64,000 bases of DNA from RPQJ01 sp963731105 (GTDB lineage Bacteria; Pseudomonadota; Gammaproteobacteria; Steroidobacterales; Steroidobacteraceae). Below are positions 1 to 8,908 of the stretch, one piece after another. Position 1 is the first letter of the stretch. Each line of letters starts with the position of its first letter. The stretch is taken from assembly GCA_963731105.1 (NCBI GenBank), contig CAVSUM010000016.1, forward strand, positions 372,001 to 436,000. Reading direction: 5' to 3'. The position numbers were made by a program, and so were the translations under genes. Under the pieces are notes generated by a model, which saw only the letters and a list, made by a program, of their open reading frames with translations, searched no databases and was not told where the DNA came from.

Positions 1-1
1 G

Positions 2-843
2 GATCATCGACGGCAAGGCGATCGCAGCCGACATCCGCCGCGAGGTACGCGAGGCCAGTGACCGGCTGGCCGCCCAGGGCAAGCGCCGCCCGGGGCTCGC
101 GGTGGTGCTGGTCGGCGACGACCCGGCCTCGCAGAGTGTACGTGCGCAACAAGCGTGCGGCCTGCGACGAATGCGGCTTCATCTCCGTGAGCCACGACCT
201 GCCCCACTCCGCCACGCAGACCGAGTTGCTGAGCCTGATCGAGCGACTCAACGCCGACGAGACGATCGACGGCATCCTGGTGCAGGTGCCACTGCCGCAT
301 CACATCGACGAGCGCCTGGTCATCGAGGCGATCTCGCCCGACAAGGACGTGGACGGCTTCCACCCCTACAACGTCGGGCGACTCGCGCTGCGCAACCCGC
401 TGATGCGGCCGTGCACGCCATACGGGGTGATCCGCCTGCTCGGACGCTGCGGCATCATCGCCAAGGGGCGGCATGCCGTGGTGGTCGGCGCCTCGAACCT
501 CGTCGGCCGGCCGATGGCGCTCGAGTTGCTGCTCGACGGTGCGACCGTGACTGTGTGCCATCGCTTCACCGAGGACCTCCGCTCGCACGTCGAGCGCGCC
601 GACCTGCTGGTGGTCGCGGTCGGCAAGCCGGGCCTGATCCCGGGCGAGTGGGTCAAACCGGGCGCGGTGGTCGTGGACGTGGGCATCAATCGGCTGCCGA
701 ACGGCAAGCTGGTGGGCGACGTGCAGTTCGAGGCGGCCTGCGAGCGGGCGAGCTGGATCACGCCGGTGCCCGGCGGGGTCGGGCCGATGACCGTCGCCAT
801 CCTGATGAAGAACACGCTGGAGTCGGCGCTGCAGCGGCTCTAG
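2..843 (+). CDS. folD: FolD, methylenetetrahydrofolate dehydrogenase/cyclohydrolase (5' partial, frame break)
   Basis: Bifunctional cytosolic enzyme that converts 5,10-methylene-THF to 10-formyl-THF with NADP. The window opens a few codons into the gene: frame 3 reads IIDGKAIAADIRREV, the usual FolD N-terminus, up to GDDPASQ. The protein then continues in frame 1 as VYVRNKRAACDECGF. An extra base near 135 (the a after the cag at 132-134) accounts for the switch and gives the expected spacing. Further on are the substrate-region motif QVPLPHHI, the dinucleotide-binding segment VVVGASNLVGRP and the C-terminal PVPGGVGPMTVA. It converges with cysS and the two stop codons overlap by 4 bp. The identity is certain; the frame break is probably a sequence error. 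Confidence 0.95.
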   Translation, partial: SSTARRSQPTSAARYARPVTGWPPRASAARGSRWCWSATTRPRRVYVRNKRAACDECGFISVSHDLPHSATQTELLSLIERLNADETIDGILVQVPLPHHIDERLVIEAISPDKDVDGFHPYNVGRLALRNPLMRPCTPYGVIRLLGRCGIIAKGRHAVVVGASNLVGRPMALELLLDGATVTVCHRFTEDLRSHVERADLLVVAVGKPGLIPGEWVKPGAVVVDVGINRLPNGKLVGDVQFEAACERASWITPVPGGVGPMTVAILMKNTLESALQRL

Positions 844-2282
844 CCTCGACGCCACAGCGTCTTGCCGCCGGGCTGGTCCTCGAGCAGCACGCCAGCCGCC
901 GCGAGCAGGTCGCGGATGCGGTCCGACTCCTTGAAGTTCTTCCCTTTGCGCGCGGCCGCACGCTCCTCTATCAACCGCTCGATATCGGCATCGCCCAGTG
1001 CGTCGCTGCCACCGCCCTCGCGGCCTGCTCCGGCCTCGTCGACTCCCGCCGGCGACTTGAGCGGTTGCTTGCGCAGGAACACTTCGGGATCGACCTGCAA
1101 CACTCCCAGTCGCGCACCCAGGGCGCGCAACTCGGCGGCGCGTGCCGCTGCCAGATCGGCCTGCCCCGCCGCACGCGCAGTGTTCAGCTCGCGCGCCAGC
1201 GACTGCAGCTCGGCTACGGCGATCGGCGTGTTGAAGTCATCGTCCATCGCCGCGACGAACCGCGTCGTGGCCGCGGTCGGCTCGAACGAGCCGGCAGGCG
1301 CCACGCCACGCAGCGAGAGGTACAGGCGCTCCAGCGCCGCCTCCGCCTGCGACAGGCTGTCCGGCGCGTAGTTGATCGGCCCGCGGTAGTGGCTGCCGAG
1401 CATGAAGTAGCGCACCACCTCCGGGTCACGCACCCACTCCAGCGCCTCGCGCACGGTGAAGAAGTTGCCGAGCGACTTCGACATCTTCTCGTCGTCGACG
1501 CGCACGAAGCCGTTGTGCATCCAGGTGTTGACGAACTTCGAGCCGCAGGCCGCGCAGGTCTGCGCGATCTCGTTCTCGTGGTGCGGGAACTTGAGGTCCA
1601 TGCCGCCGCCGTGGATGTCGAAATGCTCGCCGAGCAGTTCCACCGACATCGCCGAGCACTCGATGTGCCAGCCCGGGCGCCCCGGGCCCCACGGCGACTC
1701 CCACGACGGTTCACCCGGCTTGGCCGCCTTCCACAGCACGAAGTCGAGCGGGTCGCGTTTCGATTCGTCGACCTCGATGCGCGCGCCGGCACGCAGGTCG
1801 GCCAGGCGCTTGCCCGACAGTTGCCCGTAGGACTCGAACTTCGCGACCGCGTAGTACACGTCGCGGTTCGGCCCGACGTAGGCGTAGCCCTTGTCGACCA
1901 GCGTCTGCACCATCGCCACGATCTGCGGCACGAACTCGGTGGCGCGCGGCTCATGGTCGGCACGGCGCACGCCGAGCGCCTCGCAGTCCTCGTGGTAGGC
2001 GCGGATGAAGCGCTCGGTGAGCGCCGCCATCGGTTCGCCATTCTCGTTGGCGCGCTGGATGATCTTGTCGTCGATGTCGGTGATGTTGCGCACGAACGTG
2101 ACGCGATACCCCACTGCCTCGAGGTGCCGCCGCACGACGTCGAACACCACCAGCATGCGCGCGTGGCCGAGGTGGCAGTAGTCGTAGACGGTCACGCCGC
2201 AGACGTACATGCGCACTTCGCCCGGGCGGATCGGCTGAAACGTCTCCTTGCGGCCGGTCAGGGAGTTGTGGATCTGCAGCAT
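840..2282 (-). CDS. cysS: Cysteinyl-tRNA synthetase
   Basis: Class I aminoacyl-tRNA synthetase that charges tRNA-Cys. The 480-residue length is close to the usual ~460. The HIGH signature is HLGH at residues 37-40, preceded by zinc ligand Cys28 in MYVCGVTVYD. Other zinc-site residues sit in HIECSAM and HHENEIAQ, and the KMSKS loop is in DDEKMSKSLGN. The C-terminal half carries the DALR-like helical domain (MDDDFNTPIAVAEL) and a short acidic/Gly insertion before the end. It starts at an ATG 26 bp downstream of the gltX stop, so the two synthetases are probably cotranscribed in the order gltX-cysS. Confidence 0.97.
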   Translation of the reverse strand: MLQIHNSLTGRKETFQPIRPGEVRMYVCGVTVYDYCHLGHARMLVVFDVVRRHLEAVGYRVTFVRNITDIDDKIIQRANENGEPMAALTERFIRAYHEDCEALGVRRADHEPRATEFVPQIVAMVQTLVDKGYAYVGPNRDVYYAVAKFESYGQLSGKRLADLRAGARIEVDESKRDPLDFVLWKAAKPGEPSWESPWGPGRPGWHIECSAMSVELLGEHFDIHGGGMDLKFPHHENEIAQTCAACGSKFVNTWMHNGFVRVDDEKMSKSLGNFFTVREALEWVRDPEVVRYFMLGSHYRGPINYAPDSLSQAEAALERLYLSLRGVAPAGSFEPTAATTRFVAAMDDDFNTPIAVAELQSLARELNTARAAGQADLAAARAAELRALGARLGVLQVDPEVFLRKQPLKSPAGVDEAGAGREGGGSDALGDADIERLIEERAAARKGKNFKESDRIRDLLAAAGVLLEDQPGGKTLWRRG

Positions 2283-2308
2283 GCCGTGTCGCCTCGATTC
2301 GAAGTCCG

Positions 2309-3736
2309 TCAGTGGGCCGCGGCCCGCGCCGCGGCGCTCGCCAGTCGTGCAGCCACTCGCTCGTGGCCCATCAGCGCGACGAGCGGCGCGAGTTCCGGCC
2401 CGTGGGTGGTCCCGGTGAGCGCCGCGCGCAATGGCATGATAGAGCCCGGCGCCTTTGCGCGCCGTGGCGGCCCCGACCGCGCGCGTCCAGGCCTTGAAGT
2501 CTGGCGCATTTGCGCGCCACGCTGCCAGCAGCCTGCGCGAAGAAGTCGGCGCCTGCCGCTGCGAGTTCGCGGCCGGCCTCGGCGTCGCACACGACCTCGG
2601 CGTCGCATACCAGCGCCACCAGTGGCTCTGCGTCCGCCGGGAACATCAGATTGCCGCGCACCGCCGCGACGAATGCGCTGCGACGCGCGGTGTCGCCGAG
2701 CGGCTCGAGCCGTCCGGACAGCCACTCGAGCAGATGCCGCTTCGCTGGCCCGACCCACTGCCTCGCGCTGCCAGTGTCGCAGCTGCGCCTCGTCGAAATG
2801 CGCCGCCGACCGGCTGCTGCGCGCGAGATCGAAGTGCTGCGCCAGCGCATCGGTCTCGAGCCAGCCGCTCTCTGCGACCGGGTGTCCGAGCCGCACCAGG
2901 TAGTTGCGCAACGCGCCCGGCAGGTAGCCCTGCGCCCGCAGGTCGCCGAGGCTCGCCGCGCCGTCGCGCTTCGACAGCGGCGCACCGTTCGCACCGAGCA
3001 GCAGCGGCAGGTGGCCGTAGCCTGGCAGCGGCCGGCCGAGCGCCTGCAGCAGCATGATCTGCCGCGGCGTGTTCGCCAGGTGATCGTCGCCGCGCAGCAC
3101 CAGGTTGATCCCCATCTCCGCATCGTCGACCGCGTTGCCGAGGAAGAACGCCACGCTGCCGTCGGCGCGACGGATCACGAAATCGCCGATGTCGTCGCTC
3201 GCAAAGCGCTGCGGGCCGTGCACCAGGTCGTCGAACTCGATGCTGAGGCCCGCCGGCACGCGAAAGCGCAGCGCCGGCCGCTCACCGGCCGCCACGCGGC
3301 GCGCCACTTCCTGCGCCGACAGCGAGGCACAGGTGCCGGCATACCGGGGCGGGCGTCCGGACGCGAGTTGCACCTTGCGCGACAGCCTGAGCTCGTCCGG
3401 CGTGCAGAAGCACGGATAGACCCGCCCGGCCGCCTCCAGCGTCGCGATCGCCGCCGCGTAGTGGTCGCCGCGCTCGCTCTGGCGATACGGGCCATGCGCG
3501 CCGCCGACGTCGGGGCCCTCGGCCCACTGCAGGCCGAGCCAGCGCAGGTCCTCGAGCAGGTGCGCGAGCAGCGCGTCGTCACTGCGCTCGGCGTCGGTGT
3601 CCTCGATGCGCAGCACCATGCGCCCGCCGCTCGCGCGCGCCGCGAGGTCGTTGAACAGCGCCGTGCGCGCGTTGCCGAGGTGCAGGGCACCGGTCGGGCT
3701 CGGGGCGAAGCGTGTGACGTACGGCTGGGCGGACAT
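2309..3736 (-). CDS. gltX: Glutamyl-tRNA synthetase (three apparent frame breaks)
   Basis: Class I synthetase for tRNA-Glu. The N-terminal catalytic domain is intact, with FAPSPTG (residues 10-16), HLGN (19-22), the GRPPRYAGTC segment and the KMSKS-equivalent LSKRDGAAS. The reading frame then jumps near 2755, between HWQREAV and AKRHLLEWLSG. It jumps again near 2503 (before AWTRAVGAATARKG) and near 2438 (before MPLRAALTG), ending in frame as HERVAARLASAAARAAAH. Joined across these points it gives a full C-terminal anticodon-binding domain and a normal length of about 475 residues. The start ATG at 3736 faces lpxH divergently. The breaks look like indel errors in an essential gene. Confidence 0.93.
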   Translation of the reverse strand: MSAQPYVTRFAPSPTGALHLGNARTALFNDLAARASGGRMVLRIEDTDAERSDDALLAHLLEDLRWLGLQWAEGPDVGGAHGPYRQSERGDHYAAAIATLEAAGRVYPCFCTPDELRLSRKVQLASGRPPRYAGTCASLSAQEVARRVAAGERPALRFRVPAGLSIEFDDLVHGPQRFASDDIGDFVIRRADGSVAFFLGNAVDDAEMGINLVLRGDDHLANTPRQIMLLQALGRPLPGYGHLPLLLGANGAPLSKRDGAASLGDLRAQGYLPGALRNYLVRLGHPVAESGWLETDALAQHFDLARSSRSAAHFDEAQLRHWQREAVGRASEAASARVAVRTARAARRHRASQRIRRGGARQSDVPGGRRATGGAGMRRRGRVRRRGRPRTRSGRRRLLRAGCWQRGAQMRQTSRPGRARSGPPRRAKAPGSIMPLRAALTGTTHGPELAPLVALMGHERVAARLASAAARAAAH

Positions 3737-3817
3737 GGCCGCACATGTTACCGGATCGACACGACCGGCCCGCGACCACGCTGGCCGGAGCACGGCCCGG
3801 GGCCGTAACATCGGGCC

Positions 3818-4540
3818 GTGGTCACGCTGTTCATCTCCGACCTGCACCTCGACGGCGCGAACCCGGCCATCGCCCGGCAGTTCCACGCGTTCCTCGAGGG
3901 ACCGGCCCGGGCCGCTGATGCGCTGTACATCCTCGGCGACCTGTTCGAGGCCTGGCTCGGCGACGACGACCCGGACCCCGCGGCCCGGGCCACGGTCAGG
4001 CACCTGCGCGCACTGACCGATGCGGGCGTGCCCTGCTTCGTGATGCATGGCAATCGTGATTTCCTCATCGGCGAGCGCTTCTGCCGCGAGACGGGCACCA
4101 CCCTGCTCGACGACGGCACGGTGGTCGATGTGTACGGCGAGCGGGTGCTGCTGATGCATGGCGACGCGCTCTGCACCGACGACGCGAGCTACCAGCGTCT
4201 GCGGCGCATCGTGCGCAACCCGGTCGTGAGCTGGACCCTGCGCCACCTGACGCTCGAGCAGCGCCGCCGGCTGGCGCGCCGACTGCGCGCGGGCAGCCGC
4301 GAGCACATCGAGATGACCGCGCCGCAGATCATGGACGTGAACGCGGCCGCGGTGGCGCAGGCGTTCCGCACGGCCGGCGTGCGCACGCTGGTCCACGGCC
4401 ACACGCATCGGCCGGCGGTGCACGACCTGACCGTCGACGGCGCTCCGGCACGGCGAATCGTGCTCGGCGACTGGTACACGCAGGGCAGCGTGCTCGAGTG
4501 GTCGCGCGGGTCGGTGGAGTTGCGGTCGCTGCCTCGCTGA
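3818..4540 (+). CDS. lpxH: LpxH, UDP-2,3-diacylglucosamine diphosphatase
   Basis: Peripheral-membrane metallophosphoesterase of lipid A synthesis that hydrolyses UDP-2,3-diacylglucosamine to lipid X and UMP. The 240 residues match E. coli LpxH. All the calcineurin-like metal motifs are present: SDLHLDG near residue 8, LGDLFEAWLGDD (GDxF), MHGNRDFL (GNRD), LMHGD and LVHGHTHRPA. The only reasonable start is a GTG immediately before VTLFISDLH, divergent from gltX with an 81-bp intergenic space. Its 3' end is followed at +31 bp by the left copy of a paired hairpin repeat (4571-4683). LpxH points to an outer membrane with lipid A. Confidence 0.95.
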   Translation: MVTLFISDLHLDGANPAIARQFHAFLEGPARAADALYILGDLFEAWLGDDDPDPAARATVRHLRALTDAGVPCFVMHGNRDFLIGERFCRETGTTLLDDGTVVDVYGERVLLMHGDALCTDDASYQRLRRIVRNPVVSWTLRHLTLEQRRRLARRLRAGSREHIEMTAPQIMDVNAAAVAQAFRTAGVRTLVHGHTHRPAVHDLTVDGAPARRIVLGDWYTQGSVLEWSRGSVELRSLPR

Positions 4541-4570
4541 TTACGGTTTCGACCGGCTCTCCGTCGACCG

Positions 4571-4683
4571 GGATTCGGCAGTCCGATCGTGATTGGCCGG
4601 GACGCCGGGAACCATCCATGAGGCTCGCACGCGACGTCCGTGTCGCGCGACGCCCGGCCAATCACGATCGGACTGTCGAATCC
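4571..4683 (+). repeat. Paired hairpin repeat, locus A left copy (core on +)
   Basis: A 31-bp arm at 4571-4601 pairs with 4653-4683 with a single G-T wobble. The apical core 4602-4652 (51 bp) belongs to the family found ten times in the window. Within the core, stem GCGAC/GTCGC (4631-4635 with 4642-4646) encloses the loop GTCCGT. It lies 30 bp past the lpxH stop. The 417-bp gap 4541-4957 between convergent lpxH and miaE contains only this copy, its inverted partner and a 107-bp spacer in which I see nothing else. Confidence 0.9.
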
Positions 4684-4790
4684 CTGCTGGCGTGGGTTGC
4701 CGTGCCACGACCGGATCCGCCCGGAGCGACGGCAACAAGCAGCCCTCGCGCGAAGTTGCTGCGGTTCGGCCGCATCCACCGTCGCGTCGA

Positions 4791-4914
4791 CGTCGGGCTG
4801 AGGTGGTGGGTGACTCGTGGCCAGGGCGTCGCGCGACACGGACGTCGCGCGCCGAGCCTCAGGGATGGGCTCCGGCGTCCCTGGCCACGAGTCACCCACC
4901 ACCTCAGCCCGACG
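4791..4914 (-). repeat. Paired hairpin repeat, locus A right copy (core on -)
   Basis: Arms 4791-4826 and 4879-4914 are perfectly complementary over 36 bp. The 52-bp core 4827-4878 reads in the opposite direction to the left copy and begins ACGCCGGAGCCCATCCCTG on the minus strand. The inner loop GTCCGT and the stem with GCGAC/GTCGC are retained. The arm sequence is unrelated to that of the left copy. It ends 43 bp beyond the stop of miaE, so in any miaE transcript read-through it would be in the sense orientation. Confidence 0.9.
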
Positions 4915-4957
4915 CTGCCACCAATTCCGGAATGGCAGCGCCAGGACAAAGCAGAAA

Positions 4958-5549
4958 CTACACGGGCGTCCCCGAGTGAAACCGGAACTCTGGATCCGGC
5001 GCCGTCGCCAGCTCGGCTTCGACGGCGGCGAGCTCGCCGAGCCGCGTCTCGACCGCGACGCCGCCGCGCGCGGCCAGCCGCACGTAAAGCCCGGCGTGCC
5101 GCGATTCCGCAGCAGCGAGCGAGGCGTAGAACTCCGCAAGCGGCGCGGGCAAGACGCTCGATCAGGCCCATGAACCGCTCGTGCGAGCGCGCTTCGATCA
5201 GTGCGCCACACAACAACAGGTCGATGCGCCGCCCGGGCTCGTCGCGCCGCAGCGCCCGACGCAGGCCCTCGGCGTAACGCGACGGGCTCAGCCGCCGGAA
5301 GGTGACGCCGCACTCGGTGAGCTTCTGCTGCACCAGCTCGAAATGCCGCAGTTCCTCGCGCGCCAGCCGCGACATGCGGTCGGCCAGCTCGAAGTCCTCG
5401 GGGTACGCGAACATCAGCGCCAGTGCGGTCGAGGCTGCCTTCTTCTCGCAGTTGGCGTGATCGAGCAGCAGCTCGTCGGTCCGCTGCACGGCGAGTTCGA
5501 ACCACGCCGCCGCGGTGCGCGCCCGCAGCATGGCGGCCGGGTCCGCCAT
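4958..5549 (-). CDS. miaE: MiaE-like tRNA 2-methylthio-N6-isopentenyladenosine hydroxylase (frame break)
   Basis: Diiron monooxygenase that hydroxylates ms2i6A37 of tRNA. The first frame gives LLLDHANCEKKAASTALALM, then a helix with EELRHFELVQQ, and SPSRYAEGLR, all typical of MiaE with its ferritin-like four-helix core. Near 5152 the frame slips, between MGLIERL and PAPLAEFYASLAAAESRH, and the remaining diiron helix and the tail continue to a TAG at 4958. Joined length is about 197 residues, as expected. The ATG at 5549 shares one base with the TGA of the upstream kinase gene (TGATG), so translation is probably coupled. Why a kinase precedes miaE is unclear. Confidence 0.85.
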
Positions 5550-6799
5550 CAGGCTGCCGCCCGGCCGAGCAGTTCGTCGATGCGCGCCACGATCTCCGCC
5601 GCCGACGCCGGGCGTTCGGTCGGGCGCTTCGCGAGCAGCGCCTCGAGCAGCGGTTGCAGGTGCGCCGCCGGGCCCGGCAACTGCGGAATCGCGGTGTTGG
5701 CGTGGTGATAGATCACGGCGAGCGGCGTCTCCGCCACGAACGGCTTGCGCCCCGTGAGCATCTCGTGCAGCACGACGCCGAGGCTGTAGAGGTCGCTGCG
5801 CTCGTCGAGCGGCTGGCCGTGGCCCTGCTCCGGGCTCATGTAGTGCGGCGTGCCGAAGATCGTGCCCTCGCCCGTGATGTCGCTCTCCAGCCCGAGTTGC
5901 CGCGCCAGGCCGAAGTCGATGAACGCGAGGCTGCCATCGTCGCGCAGCAGCACGTTGCCCGGCTTGACGTCGCGATGCAGCACGCCGATCTCGTGCAGCG
6001 CGCCGAGCGCGGCGGCCAGCTGGCGCAGGTAGCCGAGTGCCGTGCGCCACGGCAACGGCTCGCGCATGCGCGAGCGCAGGTCGCCGCCCGGGAAGTACTC
6101 CATGGCCAGGAACAGGTGGTCGTCGGCCGCGCCGATGTCGTAGATCCGCGCGATGTTCGGGTGCTCGAGATGCGCGACCAGTTCGTACTCGCGCAGGAAG
6201 CGCTCGAAGGTGGAGCCGCCCTCCACCACGTCCGGCACCTGGCGGAAAATCTTGAGCACGCGCTGCTGGCCGGTCCGCTCGTGCTCCGCCAGGAACACGC
6301 TCGACGAACCACCGACGGCGAGCCGCCGCAGGCAACGGTGGCCGCGCACCCGCACCGAGCCGAAGCGGTCGGGCGCCGGCGGCTCGCGCGCGGCACGCGA
6401 GGTGTCGGCAAGCACGTTGTGGCGGCTGGCAAGCACGCGTCGCAGCAGCGCTACCAGCTCGGCGTGCTCGAACTCGCCGCGCGCAAGCACGTGGCTCGCC
6501 CCGGCCTTGCGGGTGCGTTCCAGCCCCGGCCCTTCGGCGATCTCGCCGAACAGCACGATCGGCGGAAAATCGGGACGCTCGCTCAGGTCGTCGAGCCATT
6601 CCACGCCGCGCCCGCCCTGCACCTCGTGGTCGAGCAGCACGACGTCGTAGGCGGCACCGGTGAAGCCCGGCTGCAGGCGGCCCCGCGAGGCAGGCTCGTA
6701 CTCGGCCGGCAGGGCCTCGGGCCACTCCAGCGTGACGTGATGGGCGAGCAACTGCCGGTAGTCCGGCCGGTCGCTGATGATCAGGACCTTGAGCGTCAC
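5549..6799 (-). CDS. Receiver-domain / serine-threonine protein kinase fusion
   Basis: A 416-residue protein with two parts. Residues 1-~130 form a CheY-like receiver: an acidic pocket at ISDRPDY and a candidate phosphoacceptor Asp in VVLLDHEV. Residues ~150-410 form a Hanks-type kinase. Its glycine-rich loop is LAVGGSSSVFLA, the catalytic loop is HRDVKPGN, followed by FIDFGLA (DFG) and a YMSPEQ substrate-binding motif. No transmembrane segment or C-terminal sensor domain is visible, so the kinase is probably cytosolic and controlled through its own receiver. Its substrate cannot be told from the sequence. It sits between purF and miaE, coupled to miaE by a one-base stop/start overlap. Confidence 0.88.
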   Translation of the reverse strand: MTLKVLIISDRPDYRQLLAHHVTLEWPEALPAEYEPASRGRLQPGFTGAAYDVVLLDHEVQGGRGVEWLDDLSERPDFPPIVLFGEIAEGPGLERTRKAGASHVLARGEFEHAELVALLRRVLASRHNVLADTSRAAREPPAPDRFGSVRVRGHRCLRRLAVGGSSSVFLAEHERTGQQRVLKIFRQVPDVVEGGSTFERFLREYELVAHLEHPNIARIYDIGAADDHLFLAMEYFPGGDLRSRMREPLPWRTALGYLRQLAAALGALHEIGVLHRDVKPGNVLLRDDGSLAFIDFGLARQLGLESDITGEGTIFGTPHYMSPEQGHGQPLDERSDLYSLGVVLHEMLTGRKPFVAETPLAVIYHHANTAIPQLPGPAAHLQPLLEALLAKRPTERPASAAEIVARIDELLGRAAA

Positions 6800-6821
6800 C
6801 GTGGACGACAGGGGCGGCGGC

Positions 6822-8339
6822 TCAGGGGCCGCCGACCACCTTGAGCGAGCCGCGGCCGGAGCCCACCGCGCTGCGCTGGGCCTTGGCGAGGTCGGACCGC
6901 TCCGCCTGCAGCCGCGCGAGATATTCCGGCGTGACGTCGCCGGTGACGTACTCGCCGGAAAAGCACGAGGTATCGAACTCGATGACCTGTGAGTCGTGGT
7001 GCTGCACGGCGCGCACCAGGTCCGGCAGGTCCTGGTAGATCAGCCAGTCGGCGCCGATGACCTGCGCCACCTCGGCCTCGGTCCGCCCGGCCGCCACCAG
7101 CTCCGACGCGGCGGGCATGTCGATGCCGTAGACGTTCGGATAGCGCACCGGCGGCGCGGCGGAGGCGAAGTACACCGCCTTCGCGCCGGCCTCGCGCGCC
7201 ACGTCGATGATCTGCGCCGAGGTGGTGCCGCGCACGATCGAATCGTCCACCAGCAGCACGTTCTTGCCGCGGAACTCGAGGTCGATGGCGTTGAGCTTGC
7301 TGCGCACCGACCTCGCGCGCTGCTCCTGCCCCGGCATGATGAACGTGCGGCCGATGTAGCGGTTCTTGATGAAGCCCTCGCGGTACTTCACGCCGAGCAG
7401 CTGCGCGACCTGCAGCGCGCTGGTGCGGCTGGTGTCGGGAATCGGGATCACCACGTCGATGTCGTGCTCGGGACGCTCGCGCTTGATCTTCTCGGCGAGC
7501 AGCTCGCCCATGCGCAGGCGGGCCTTGTAGACCGAGATGTTGTCGATGATCGAGTCGGGCCGCGCGAAGTACACGTACTCGAAGATGCAGGGCGCGTGGC
7601 GCGCCGACGGGGCGCACTGCTGCGAGTGCAGCCGGCCCTGCTCGTCGATGAACACGGCCTCGCCGGGGCCGACGTCGCGCAGCAGCTCGTAGCCCGCCTG
7701 GTCGAGCGCCACGCTCTCCGAGGCCAGCATGTGCTCGCGGCCTTTCGAAGTCTCGCGCGTGCCGATCACCAGCGGGCGGATGCCGTTCGGGTCGCGGAAG
7801 CCGAGCACGCCGTGGCCGAGCACCATCGCGACCACCGCGAAGCCGCCGCGGATGCGTCGGTACACCGAGCTGACCGCGGCGAAGATATCGGAGGCAGAGG
7901 CGCGCGGCGTACCGAAGCGCTGCAGCTCGCTCGCCAGCACGTTGAGCAGCACCTCGGAATCCGACGAGGTGTTGAGGTGGCGCCGGTCCTCGCGGATCAG
8001 CACGTCCGCCAGTTCGCGCGCATTGGTCAGGTTGCCGTTGTGCGCAAGGCAGATGCCGTACGGCGAGTTGACGTAGAACGGCTGCGCCTCGGCCGAGCTG
8101 TCGCAGCCGGCCGTCGGGTAGCGCACGTGGCCGATGCCGACGTTGCCCTTGAGCTGCACCATGTGCCGCTGCTGGAACACGTCCCGCACCAGGCCGTTGT
8201 CCTTGCGCAGGAACAGCCCGCCTTCGTGCGCGGTCATGATGCCCGCCGCGTCCTGGCCGCGGTGCTGCAGCACGGTCAGTGCGTCGTAGATCTGCTGGTT
8301 GACCGCGCTGAAGCCGACGATGCCGACGATGCCGCACAT
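6822..8339 (-). CDS. purF: Amidophosphoribosyltransferase
   Basis: First committed enzyme of purine synthesis: PRPP + glutamine to 5-phosphoribosylamine. The N-terminal Ntn glutaminase starts MCGIVGIVGF, with Cys2 as nucleophile after Met removal. GHVRYPTAG and AHNGNLTNA follow. The C-terminal phosphoribosyltransferase domain has the PRPP-binding loop VLLVDDSIVRGTT. Length 505 residues, normal for the family and uninterrupted. The start is 10 bp downstream of the cvpA stop, the classical gammaproteobacterial cvpA-purF pair. Confidence 0.97.
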   Translation of the reverse strand: MCGIVGIVGFSAVNQQIYDALTVLQHRGQDAAGIMTAHEGGLFLRKDNGLVRDVFQQRHMVQLKGNVGIGHVRYPTAGCDSSAEAQPFYVNSPYGICLAHNGNLTNARELADVLIREDRRHLNTSSDSEVLLNVLASELQRFGTPRASASDIFAAVSSVYRRIRGGFAVVAMVLGHGVLGFRDPNGIRPLVIGTRETSKGREHMLASESVALDQAGYELLRDVGPGEAVFIDEQGRLHSQQCAPSARHAPCIFEYVYFARPDSIIDNISVYKARLRMGELLAEKIKRERPEHDIDVVIPIPDTSRTSALQVAQLLGVKYREGFIKNRYIGRTFIMPGQEQRARSVRSKLNAIDLEFRGKNVLLVDDSIVRGTTSAQIIDVAREAGAKAVYFASAAPPVRYPNVYGIDMPAASELVAAGRTEAEVAQVIGADWLIYQDLPDLVRAVQHHDSQVIEFDTSCFSGEYVTGDVTPEYLARLQAERSDLAKAQRSAVGSGRGSLKVVGGP

Positions 8340-8349
8340 TGCCTGGGCC

Positions 8350-8853
8350 TCACACGTCCGAAGGGTTGTCCGACACGTACTTGCGCCCGGTCTCCACGTA
8401 GCCGCGCAGGATCGACGCCATCTCGACCGCGACCGGCATCAGCTTCGACTCACGCCACCAGGGCTCGTCCTGCAGTTCGGCCGCCTGCCCGAGCATCACG
8501 GCGAAACCGACGATGACCGCGCCACGCACCAGCCCGAACAGTCCGCCGAGCATCCGATCCAGCCCGAGCGTGAGGCCCGAGCGCTGCACCAGCCAGCTGA
8601 GCATGGCACCGAGCAGCCAGCTGGCGATCACCACCGCCATCAGCACCAGTGCGCGGGCCAGCCACGATTGCAGCTCGGTGTCGGCGATCGCGCCGCCGAG
8701 GAACGGCTCGACCACGTAGGCGTAGCGCCACGCGAGCCACAGGCCGACCAGCCAGCCGAGCAACGCCACGGACTCGCGCAGGAAGCCACGCACCGCGCCG
8801 AAGAGCAACGACAGCACGACTGCCGCGGCGATGATGTAGTCCACTGGAGTCAT
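8350..8853 (-). CDS. cvpA: CvpA family inner-membrane protein
   Basis: A 167-residue protein with four hydrophobic helices, beginning MTPVDYIIAAAVVLSLLFG, followed by the family's GAVRGFLRES motif, a central WLARALVLMAVVIASWLLG helix and GGLFGLVRGAVIVG. CvpA family members are tied to colicin V export, biofilm and bile resistance in enterics, but their molecular role is not settled. The ATG at 8853 is preferred over an upstream extension of the frame because MTPVDY is the usual CvpA start. It precedes purF by 10 bp. Confidence 0.92.
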   Translation of the reverse strand: MTPVDYIIAAAVVLSLLFGAVRGFLRESVALLGWLVGLWLAWRYAYVVEPFLGGAIADTELQSWLARALVLMAVVIASWLLGAMLSWLVQRSGLTLGLDRMLGGLFGLVRGAVIVGFAVMLGQAAELQDEPWWRESKLMPVAVEMASILRGYVETGRKYVSDNPSDV

Positions 8854-8908
8854 GGGTTGGCGATCCGAATTCCGGCGCGGCGAGGACCCGGATTTTAACA
8901 GAGCGTCG

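Noticed and set aside
102..2903. Long 933-codon open frame on + across folD, cysS and gltX
   Set aside because: A GC-rich shadow: it has no recognisable domain and crosses strongly supported genes on both strands.
4593..4979. Open frames through the hairpin repeats giving similar peptides (for example GTPGTIHEARTRRPCR and AGNHPWGSHATS)
   Set aside because: They recur only because the core DNA recurs. Core lengths of 51, 52, 53 and 54 bp do not keep a frame, the arms vary, and the base changes follow stem pairing rather than codon positions.
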